In this document: one piece after another, positions 37,473 to 44,589 of the stretch
Numbering within the stretch: position 1 is the stretch's first letter
How the letters are laid out: each line of letters starts with the position of its first letter
Assembly: GCA_942491105.1 (NCBI GenBank)
Contig: CALNZX010000006.1
Location: forward strand, 124,001 to 188,000
Reading direction: 5' to 3'
Length of the DNA: 64,000 nucleotides
Source of the DNA: JBBEAM01 sp942491105
GTDB lineage: Bacteria; Pseudomonadota; Alphaproteobacteria; Kiloniellales; DSM-21159
Notes under the pieces: generated by a model
The model's database searches: none
The model's input: the letters and a program-made list of their open reading frames with translations, nothing else
What the model was told of the DNA's origin: nothing
Translations under genes and position numbers: made by a program

Positions 37473-38459
37473 TTACATCCAGCCGCGCTCCTTGTAGTAC
37501 TTCACGGCGCCGTCATGCAGCGGCGCGGAGAGACCGTCCTTGATCATCTCCTCTTCCTTCAGATTGGCGAAGGCAGGGTGAAGCTTCTTGAAGTCGTCGA
37601 AGTTCTCGAAGACCGCCTTGACGACCTCGTAGACCACATCCTCGGGAACCTCGGCCGAAGTGACGAAGGTCGCGCCGACACCGAAGGTCGTCACGTCTCC
37701 GTCGCTGCCGCGGTACATGCCGCCGGGAATCGTCGCCTTACGATAGTAGGCGTTGTCCGCGACCAGCTTGTCGATCTCCGGACCGTCGACGTTGACCAGC
37801 ACGGACTCGCAGGAGGTGGTGGCTTCCTGGATCGAGCCGGAGGGATGGCCGACGGTGAAGATCATGGCGTCGATCTGATTATCGCAGAGCGCCTGGCTCT
37901 GCTCCGCCGACTTCAGCTCGGAGGCCAGGGAGAAGTCGTCGACGCTCCAGCCTAGAGCGTCCAGCACCACGTCCATGGTGTCGCGCTGACCCGAACCCGG
38001 GTTACCGATGTTGACCCGCTTGCCCTTCAGATCCGCGAAGTCGGTGATACCGGAATCGGCGCGCGCGACCACGGTAAAGGGCTCGGGATGCACCGAGAAG
38101 ACGGCGCGCAGCCCCTCGAAGGGGCCCTGGTCGGCGAAGGTCTCGCTTTCGCCATGGTAGGACTTGTACTGGATGTCCGACTGGGCGACGCCGAACTCGA
38201 GCTCGCCTTCGCGGATGGTGTTGACGTTGTACACCGAACCGCCGGTCGATTCGACCGAGCAGCGGATGCCGTGCTGCTTGCGGTTCTTGTTGACCAGGCG
38301 GCAGATCGCGCCGCCGGTCGGATAGTAGACACCCGTCACGCCGCCCGTGCCGATGGACACGAAGCGCTGCTCCTGGGCTTCCGCGGAGCCGGTCGACCCG
38401 GCCAAGGCGATGCCGGCCGTGAACGCCAGCGCCAAACCCGTCAAAGCAAGTTTCTTCAT
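37473..38459 (-). CDS. TAXI-family TRAP transporter solute-binding protein
   Basis: 328 residues with signal peptide (LALTGLALAFTAGIALA). The mature start RFVSIGTGGVTGVYYPTGGAICRLV is the TAXI hallmark, and NTIREGELEFGVAQSDIQY and KGKRVNIGNPGSGQRDTMD are also diagnostic. It delivers substrate in the periplasm to the fused permease encoded downstream. Ligands of this family include glutamate-like or other organic acids; not assignable here. Confidence 0.94.
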   Translation of the reverse strand: MKKLALTGLALAFTAGIALAGSTGSAEAQEQRFVSIGTGGVTGVYYPTGGAICRLVNKNRKQHGIRCSVESTGGSVYNVNTIREGELEFGVAQSDIQYKSYHGESETFADQGPFEGLRAVFSVHPEPFTVVARADSGITDFADLKGKRVNIGNPGSGQRDTMDVVLDALGWSVDDFSLASELKSAEQSQALCDNQIDAMIFTVGHPSGSIQEATTSCESVLVNVDGPEIDKLVADNAYYRKATIPGGMYRGSDGDVTTFGVGATFVTSAEVPEDVVYEVVKAVFENFDDFKKLHPAFANLKEEEMIKDGLSAPLHDGAVKYYKERGWM

Positions 38460-38908
38460 GGCAAATTGCCTCCGTCTTTCATTTATCGAAGATCATCCCG
38501 CAGGATGGAGCAGCCGCCAGTCGTGGCCGCTGCGCCGACCGCGCCGTAGGGCACGGCGGGCTCGCCGCCGGGAAAGGCGGCGAGCCGTATCGCACAAATC
38601 CCTGGGAACGACATGCCCCCGGGGCCGCGAAAAAAGGTCGGACTTGGCGAGATAACGCCAATTGCGTGAATGGCAGAACCATTACTCCCTGTGCCGTCGC
38701 TTCTAGCGCTTGTGACTGCGCCTTTCCGAGCGACCAGCCATTCAAACATGAAGACGCGCGAAATGGCCAGCCTGTAATGCCACCTGGAAAATCTCAATAT
38801 TTCCCAGCAGTTTCAAGAAATTAGATATCTTAGATTCACAGTCCTCTCGTTACCCTGCACGCCTAGGCTGCAGCGCAACCCTTGCCTGAGGCGGCTTTGC
38901 CGGAACCC
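38460..38908. other. 449-base non-coding gap upstream of the TAXI gene
   Basis: Between the aminotransferase stop and the TAXI start no open frame looks like protein. It holds an 11-bp perfect hairpin at 38559-38586 (GGCTCGCCGCC/GGCGGCGAGCC, 6-base loop) about 100 bases ahead of the TAXI start, and an unusually AT-rich tract at about 38790-38840, the likely promoter region for the TRAP operon. I could not identify a definite -35/-10 pair. Confidence 0.6.
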
Positions 38909-40255
38909 TTACTGGGCTTCGGCCAGGGCAATGTCGATGGCCGCGCCCAGCCTCTCGGCGATCTCACCGACCTGCTGCGGGCCGATGATGAAGGCCGGCG
39001 CGAGCAGGATATGATCCCCGCTCTTTCCATCGACCGTGCCGCCGTTCGGATAGCACAGCAGGCCCTGCCCCATGGCCGCGCTCTTGACCTTTGCAAAGAG
39101 CTTGCGCGCGGGATCGAAGGCCGCCTTGCTGGCCCGATCGGCGACCAGCTCGACGCCGATGAACAGCCCCCGCCCCCGGATATCGCCAACATGGGCGTGA
39201 TTGCCCAGACGCTCCTCCAGTGCCGCGAAGAGCGCGCCACTTTGTGTCTGGACATTGTCCAGCAGGCCTTCGCGTTCGATTGCCTGTTGCACCGCCAGGG
39301 CGCCGGCGCAGGCCGTGGGGTGGCCGATATAGGTAAAGCCGTGCTGGAAGGCGCCGCTGCCGGAAGCGATGCTGTCGTAGATGTCGTCGCTCATCAGGCA
39401 GGCGCCGGTCGCCTGGTAGCCGGCACCCAGGCCCTTGGCGCAGGTCAGGATGTCCGGCGAGATGCCTTCCTGCTCGCAGGCGTAGAGCGTCCCGGTCCGG
39501 CCCATGCCGCTCATCACCTCGTCGAGAATCAGCAGCACGCCATATTTGTCGCAGATCTCGCGGACCCGCGTGAAATAGCCGGGCACCGGGGGCACCGCGC
39601 CCAGGGTGGCACCGACCACGGTCTCGGCGAAGAAGCCGATCACCTGATCCGGGCCGAGCTCCAGGATCGCCGCCTCCAGCTCGTCGGCCACGCGCTGGCC
39701 GTAGTCCGCCTCGCTCTCACCGTCGCGGCGGCCGCGATAGGCGAAGCAGGGCGAGATGTGCGTGGTCTCCTTGAGCAGCGGCTCGAAGACCTCGCGCCGC
39801 CCCGGATTGCCGCCGACGGCCAGGGCGCCCAGGGTGTTGCCGTGGTAGCTCTGGTTGCGCGAGATGAAATAGCGCCGCCCGGTCTCGCCCTTCTCGTAGA
39901 AGTACTGCCGCGCCAGCTTCATCGCCGTCTCGTTGGCCTCGGAACCGCCCGAGAGGAAATAGACCCTGCCCAGGCGGCAGTCCGGGATCCTCGCCTTGGC
40001 GCGGGAGATCAGATGCTCGGCCAGCGCCTCGGCGGGCTCGTTGGTGAAGAAGGAGGTGTGGGCGTAGGGCAGCTTGTCGAGCTGCGCCTTGATCGCCTCG
40101 ATCACCGGCCTGTAGCTGTGCCCGAGACAGGACACCGCGGCGCCGCCCGAGGCATCGAGATAGCGCTTGCCCGCGCTGTCGATCAGATAGGGCCCATCGC
40201 CGGCCACGGCGACCGGCAGGCTGGCGGAGATGTTGCGGTGAAGGATGTAGGTCAT
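38909..40255 (-). CDS. class III pyridoxal-phosphate aminotransferase
   Basis: 448 residues from MTYILHRNISASLPVAVAGD. The fold type I features are present: YFLSGGSEANETAMKLARQY (near 97), LLILDEVMSGMGRTGTLYA (Asp contacting the PLP nitrogen) and the Schiff-base Lys in DILTCAKGLGAGYQATGA near 273. The family covers omega-amino acid, beta-alanine:pyruvate and diamine aminotransferases. It is a single gene divergent from apt; the substrate is not determined by context. Confidence 0.92.
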   Translation of the reverse strand: MTYILHRNISASLPVAVAGDGPYLIDSAGKRYLDASGGAAVSCLGHSYRPVIEAIKAQLDKLPYAHTSFFTNEPAEALAEHLISRAKARIPDCRLGRVYFLSGGSEANETAMKLARQYFYEKGETGRRYFISRNQSYHGNTLGALAVGGNPGRREVFEPLLKETTHISPCFAYRGRRDGESEADYGQRVADELEAAILELGPDQVIGFFAETVVGATLGAVPPVPGYFTRVREICDKYGVLLILDEVMSGMGRTGTLYACEQEGISPDILTCAKGLGAGYQATGACLMSDDIYDSIASGSGAFQHGFTYIGHPTACAGALAVQQAIEREGLLDNVQTQSGALFAALEERLGNHAHVGDIRGRGLFIGVELVADRASKAAFDPARKLFAKVKSAAMGQGLLCYPNGGTVDGKSGDHILLAPAFIIGPQQVGEIAERLGAAIDIALAEAQ

Positions 40256-40388
40256 GACGCTTCCAGCTGCCTGACTGCGAAGCATCTATGCAAGCACTCC
40301 GTCCCGCTGGTTACCAGCCGAATTGTTTCGGCGCGCAGTCGCGTCTAGCATGGCGCCCGACCCGCCCCTTCCAACCCTCCGAGAGCCG

Positions 40389-40904
40389 ATGAACCTAAAA
40401 GATCACATCCGCAGCGTTCCGGATTTCCCCAAGCCTGGGATCCTGTTCTACGACATCTCCACATTGCTGATGAACGCCAAGGCCTGGGAGGCGACGGTGG
40501 AGCAGCTCGCCGAGGCCGTGGCGCCGCACAAGCCGGACATGCTCTGCGGCATCGAATCCCGCGGTTTCCTGACCGCCGCGCCGCTGGCGCTGCGTCTTGG
40601 CCTGGGCTTTTTCATGATCCGCAAGCGTGGCAAGCTGCCCGGCGCGACCCGGGAGTACACCTACGATCTGGAATACGGCCAGGACAGCATCGAAATCCAG
40701 GCCGACGCGGTTCAGCCGGGCCAGAAGGTGGTGGTGATGGACGACCTGCTGGCGACCGGAGGCACCATGAGCGCGGCGGTCGAACTGCTGCGCGCCTGCG
40801 GCGCCGAGGTGACCGGCGCGGCTTGCATCATCGAGCTCGGCTTCCTCGAGGGCCGCAAGCGCCTCGACATCCCGGTCAGCTCCCTGATCGTCTACGACTC
40901 CTGA
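40389..40904 (+). CDS. apt: adenine phosphoribosyltransferase
   Basis: 171 residues from MNLKDHIRSVPDFPKPGI, the normal Apt start. The PRPP-binding loop is VVVMDDLLATGGTMSAAVEL near residue 117, and GIESRGFLTAAPLALRLGLG and MIRKRGKLPGAT are typical. It salvages adenine to AMP. The last codons (PVSSLIVYDS) lie in a 58-base segment that is repeated about 2.3 kb downstream. Confidence 0.96.
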   Translation: MNLKDHIRSVPDFPKPGILFYDISTLLMNAKAWEATVEQLAEAVAPHKPDMLCGIESRGFLTAAPLALRLGLGFFMIRKRGKLPGATREYTYDLEYGQDSIEIQADAVQPGQKVVVMDDLLATGGTMSAAVELLRACGAEVTGAACIIELGFLEGRKRLDIPVSSLIVYDS

Positions 40905-40909
40905 AGCCG
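40852..40909 (+). repeat. apt 3' end, left copy of a 57-58-base direct repeat
   Basis: The last 38 bases (40872-40909) match 43199-43236 at 37 of 38 positions; the preceding 20 bases match with a few substitutions and one single-base gap. This copy encodes the genuine C-terminus of Apt. Confidence 0.88.
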
Positions 40910-41022
40910 GCCGCGCCGGCATGCGAAGGGGCGGCCCTCTCCATCTTGCGTCAACAGATGGTGTCTTTTGTCCCACGCTGCTCTAGCGTGCTGCCTGCAG
41001 CAACGACCCGGGCAGCGAAAAT

Positions 41023-43155
41023 ATGCGCCTCCGCAACATTCGAGAGCTGGGCTTCCACAACCGCTACACCGCTGGGCGTTGTCTGGTATGTGTCGCCGAT
41101 AGTCTGCAGGTCGGACGGGGTCCGCTGCCCCCACCGCTCCTGCGCTTGCTGCGCGAATCGCTGGCCGAGAGCGGCGTAGAGCTTGCCGCGTTTCCCGGTC
41201 AAGCCGAAGCGGACGCGGCGGCCATCGCCGGCGGGCTCGCCGCCGCGCTGCAGTCCGAACTCTATCGCAAACCCTGGCGTAGCGGGGCCCTGCCTGCCGA
41301 CCCCGGCAGTATCCGCTTCTTTCTCGAGTACGTGGAGCCCGACCTCGCCCGCTTCTGCGTCGGCAGCGCCTTGGGGCTCACGGCCAAGCTGCTGGAGGCC
41401 GGGTCCGAACCGGGGCCCGCGTTAGCGGCCAGCCTGCGGGAATTGCTGAAGTCGCATCGACAACGGCAGTACCGCGCCACACTTCAGATCAATACGCGCG
41501 AGCTGCTGGAAAAAGCGGAGGCGCGGGGAATCCCTTGGAAACGCATCGTGCGCGGCGCGCCTCACACACAGCTTGGCCAGGGACGTAAGCTGCAGCGCTT
41601 CCGCCACGCGATGTGCGGCCTGGATAGCGTCATGGGCTCGGATTTGTCCCGCAACAAGATTCTCGCGCATCGCATCCTCGCCGGCGCCGCCCTACCGGTC
41701 CCAAAGACAGCGCAGCTGTTCAGCGAAGACCAGGCGGCCGCCATGGCCCGGGCGATCGGCTATCCGGTCGTGATTAAGCCAAATTCCTTGCTCAAGGGCG
41801 CCGGGGTCTTCGTCAACCTCGCTACGGAAGACGAAGTGCGGCAGGCTTACACCAAGGCGGCGGCCTATGGCGCGGGCGTCAACATGGAAAGCATGATCGC
41901 CGGTGACGATCACCGGATCCTGGTGGTTGCCGGCCGTTTCGTCGCCGTCGCCCGGCGCGAGCCAGCGAAGGTCACCGGCGATGGCAAGCTCTGCCTTCGC
42001 GAGCTGGTTGCCGCGGAGAACGACAATCCGCTGCGCCGGAACCGCCACCTCGACATGCTTGAGCTGATCAAGCTGGACGAGGAGACCGACCGCCTGCTCG
42101 CCAGGATCGGCCTGACACTCGACACGGTGCCCGCGCAGGGTCGGATCGTGCCCTTGAAAGCGACCGCCAACATCGCCACCGGCGGAACAGCGACAGACTT
42201 CACCGACAGCATTCATCCCGACAACATCGCCATGGCGGAGCGCGCCGCGCGCTTGGTCGATATCGAGGTCGCGGGGATCGACTACATCACCACCGATATC
42301 TCCCGCTCCTTCCGCGAAACCGGCGGCGCAATCTGTGAGGTCAACACCTGGGTCAGCCTGGCGCCGCACCGCATCGCCGATCCGACGCGCGATATCATCT
42401 CGCCGATCCTGGAGCGCGCCTTCCCGCCGGGCGACGACGGCCGCATCCCCATCGCGGCAATTACGGGCAGCGAACGCCACGGGGCCGTGGTCCACCGGCT
42501 GGCGCGGATTCTTAAGGCGGCCGGCCTGCCCTGCGGCGACACAACGGACAAGGAAGCGCGGATCGACGGGGTAACGGTCGATTTCGGCAAGCTGGCCGGT
42601 TACAGCGGGGCCGAGCTGGTGCTGCACGACCCTCTCTGCGCGGCGGCGGCCCTGGCCCTCGATCCAGCAGATATCGTCAGGCGTGGACTGGCCTTCGATC
42701 GTTGCAACGTGGCCGGGGTCTTCGGCGTCACGGAGCTATCGGGCGAAGCACGGGCGGCGGTGCGGCGGCTCTGCGCCTCGGCCACGGATGCTGTGGTCCT
42801 TCGCGCAGAAGACGCGGACCCGCGACGTCGAACCGAGTTCGCCGAAGGCCGGCGGCTGATCCTGGTGGCCGAGCATGGCCTCGATGAAACGCTGCGCCGC
42901 CATCTCGCGGACGGCGGCGAGGCCGTGCTTGCCGAAACTGGCAAGGACGGCGAGGTGATTCTGATGTATCGCAAAGGCACAGCCCACGAAGTCCTGCTGC
43001 CGGGCCGTCAGATTGTCCGCTCTGCGGCGCCCGCCGACAGGGAGGAGCTCGCCAGCGCCCTCGCCGCCGCGGCGCTCGCGTTGGGCCTGGATCTGCCGCC
43101 TGCGATCATAGCTGCCGGTCTCGCCGGCGAAGCCTGTCCTGCAGGGTCGCGGTAA
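41023..43155 (+). CDS. cyanophycin-synthetase-like ATP-grasp ligase lacking a functional Mur domain (CphA2-like), copy 1
   Basis: 710 residues. An N-terminal CphA-type domain (1-200, including NTRELLEKAEARGIPW and TQLGQGRKLQRF) leads into an ATP-grasp domain (205-475): GYPVVIKPN with Lys252, SMIAGDDHRILVVAGR, TANIATGGTATDFTDSIHPDN and the Mg-binding ICEVN (Glu439, Asn441). The remaining 235 residues align with the CphA Mur-ligase central domain, but the P-loop GTNGKTT is TGSERHGAV (481-489), the ARGG motif is lost, and the Mur C-terminal domain is absent. The ATP-grasp Gly loop (NSLLKGAGV) and VNTWVSL also diverge from CphA. Expected to form one amide bond per ATP at most; the substrate is unknown. 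Confidence 0.85.
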   Translation: MRLRNIRELGFHNRYTAGRCLVCVADSLQVGRGPLPPPLLRLLRESLAESGVELAAFPGQAEADAAAIAGGLAAALQSELYRKPWRSGALPADPGSIRFFLEYVEPDLARFCVGSALGLTAKLLEAGSEPGPALAASLRELLKSHRQRQYRATLQINTRELLEKAEARGIPWKRIVRGAPHTQLGQGRKLQRFRHAMCGLDSVMGSDLSRNKILAHRILAGAALPVPKTAQLFSEDQAAAMARAIGYPVVIKPNSLLKGAGVFVNLATEDEVRQAYTKAAAYGAGVNMESMIAGDDHRILVVAGRFVAVARREPAKVTGDGKLCLRELVAAENDNPLRRNRHLDMLELIKLDEETDRLLARIGLTLDTVPAQGRIVPLKATANIATGGTATDFTDSIHPDNIAMAERAARLVDIEVAGIDYITTDISRSFRETGGAICEVNTWVSLAPHRIADPTRDIISPILERAFPPGDDGRIPIAAITGSERHGAVVHRLARILKAAGLPCGDTTDKEARIDGVTVDFGKLAGYSGAELVLHDPLCAAAALALDPADIVRRGLAFDRCNVAGVFGVTELSGEARAAVRRLCASATDAVVLRAEDADPRRRTEFAEGRRLILVAEHGLDETLRRHLADGGEAVLAETGKDGEVILMYRKGTAHEVLLPGRQIVRSAAPADREELASALAAAALALGLDLPPAIIAAGLAGEACPAGSR

Positions 43156-43179
43156 CCGCCGAACCTTGCCTCCGCGCAA

Positions 43180-43236
43180 GCCGCAAGCGCGACGACAGCC
43201 GGTCAGCTCCCCGATCGTCTACGACTCCTGAAGCCG
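43180..43236 (+). pseudogene. apt 3' remnant, right copy of the direct repeat
   Basis: In the apt frame 43204-43233 falls within a stretch reading PVSSPIVYDS and stop, one residue different from the true Apt tail. Upstream of this the copy is frameshifted by one base and fades out. On the other strand, 43219-43236 is the end of the amidase gene. Its preservation outside a functional apt gene suggests a fairly recent event. Confidence 0.8.
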
Positions 43237-44415
43237 CGCGAAGCGCACCGCCAGCTTGAGCAAGGCGAGATCGCTGCCCGGCGGCCCGATCAGCGATAGC
43301 CCCAGGGGACAGCCCGCGACCTGCGCCAGCGGCAGGGTTATCTGCGGCAGGCCCGTGAGCCCCGCGAAGCAGGTCAGGCTGAGCACGCGGCTGCGATGAT
43401 CGCGCAGTTCCTCCGCGCCCGCGGAATTCAGCGGAGCGATATCCGGCGCGCTCGGCAGACAGATCACCCCCTGCGCGCCGAGCAGGCCGAGCGCCCTCTT
43501 GCGCAAGCCGGCGCGGGACTTCTTGAACGCCGCGTTGTCCCAATTGTCGAGGCCCATGACCCAGGTGAAGCGCTCCTCCACCTCCGGTCCGAACTTCGGC
43601 CGCGTTTCGGTGATCCAGGCGCCGTGACTGGCGCGAATCTCCTCCGCCTGCAACAGGCGAAACCGCAGCATCCAGTCGGCTAATCCGCCGCCCGGCTCGC
43701 CGAGCGTGACCTCCCCGCCCGGTCCGACGAATTGCTCCAACCCGGCGACCAGCGGCTCCAGGGCGGCACGGGCCGCCGGCAGCGCAAGATCGAAGGCATC
43801 CTGGGCGCGCAGCAGGCGTGACGGCGTCCAGTCCTTACCGTTTTCCGCGACCCCGGCGAAAAGCACCTGACCGACGCGCAGCAGCGTCTCTGGCTCGCGC
43901 GCGAACCACCCCGCGGTGTCGAAGCTCGGCGCCAGGGGCATCACCCCCTCCAGGCTGAGCAGGCCATGGGTCGGGCGCAGGCCATAGAGGCCACAGTAGC
44001 TGGCCGGAATGCGAATCGAACCGCCGGTGTCGCTGCCCAGGGCCGTGTCCGCCAGCCCCCCGGCGACGGCCGCCGCCGAACCGCTGGAGGAACCGCCGGG
44101 AATCCGCCCCGGCGCGTTGACGTTGGTCGGCGTGCCGTAGTGGAAGTTCTGCCCATTGAGGCTATAGGCCAGTTCATCGGTGATGGTCTTGCCGACCACC
44201 GTGGCTCCGGCGTCGAGCAGCTGCCGCACCAGCGGGGCCGTGGCCGCGGCGGGCGCATGGCTGCGCGCCCAATCCGGATTGCCGCAACCGGTGACGAAGC
44301 CGGCAATGTCATAGATATCCTTGACCGCCAGGCTCATGCCCTGGAGCGGCCCGCCCGCCGCGCCTTCTACGCACAGCTGGCTGCCGGGAACGAAGGCGCC
44401 GAGAGAATCCTGCAT
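43219..44415 (-). CDS. amidase (amidase-signature family)
   Basis: 398 residues, on the short side for the family. The Ser-cisSer-Lys triad is intact: Lys in MSLAVKDIYDIAG near 32, cis-Ser and nucleophile in RIPGGSSSGSAAAVAGG and LGSDTGGSIRIPASYCG (near 107-135). Similar to AMI1/allophanate-hydrolase-like amidases; the substrate is unknown. It lies between the two CphA-like genes on the opposite strand. The final residues RLQES are encoded by the duplicated apt/amidase junction sequence. Confidence 0.92.
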   Translation of the reverse strand: MQDSLGAFVPGSQLCVEGAAGGPLQGMSLAVKDIYDIAGFVTGCGNPDWARSHAPAAATAPLVRQLLDAGATVVGKTITDELAYSLNGQNFHYGTPTNVNAPGRIPGGSSSGSAAAVAGGLADTALGSDTGGSIRIPASYCGLYGLRPTHGLLSLEGVMPLAPSFDTAGWFAREPETLLRVGQVLFAGVAENGKDWTPSRLLRAQDAFDLALPAARAALEPLVAGLEQFVGPGGEVTLGEPGGGLADWMLRFRLLQAEEIRASHGAWITETRPKFGPEVEERFTWVMGLDNWDNAAFKKSRAGLRKRALGLLGAQGVICLPSAPDIAPLNSAGAEELRDHRSRVLSLTCFAGLTGLPQITLPLAQVAGCPLGLSLIGPPGSDLALLKLAVRFARLQES

Positions 44416-44589
44416 GGCTTGGCCTTTCCTGGATTTTCAAGCAGGGCTTAGGACAAGACCGGCTTCAGGGCAAGCCTGGCCTAGGAGCAAATACGCCCGG
44501 GGGCGAAAGCCGGGTGTGAGCCGCCGCGCGATGCGCTAGCCTAGTGCCGTGAGCCGTGCGCGTCGCACGGCAGTTAAAACGCGGGAAAG

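Larger units (their letters stand above)
40910..43236. mobile_element. inserted or duplicated segment carrying the first CphA-like gene
   Basis: About 2.3 kb bounded by direct copies of the apt 3' end. It contains only the 710-residue cyanophycin-synthetase-like gene, with 118 bases of leader. No recombinase is present. The second repeat copy carries an apt remnant and also the last six codons (RLQES plus stop) of the convergent amidase, implying that apt and the amidase gene originally overlapped tail to tail and were separated by this segment. The mechanism (site-specific insertion or tandem duplication followed by deletion) is unknown. Confidence 0.6.

Noticed and set aside
38479..38797. 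Short minus-strand open frames between the aminotransferase and TAXI genes
   Set aside because: Sequences are low-complexity and unlike known proteins; the region contains a hairpin and an AT-rich tract more consistent with a leader and promoter.
40910..43236. Classical transposon around the first CphA-like gene
   Set aside because: No terminal inverted repeats or transposase are visible, and the 57-base repeats are far longer than usual target-site duplications and are derived from apt.
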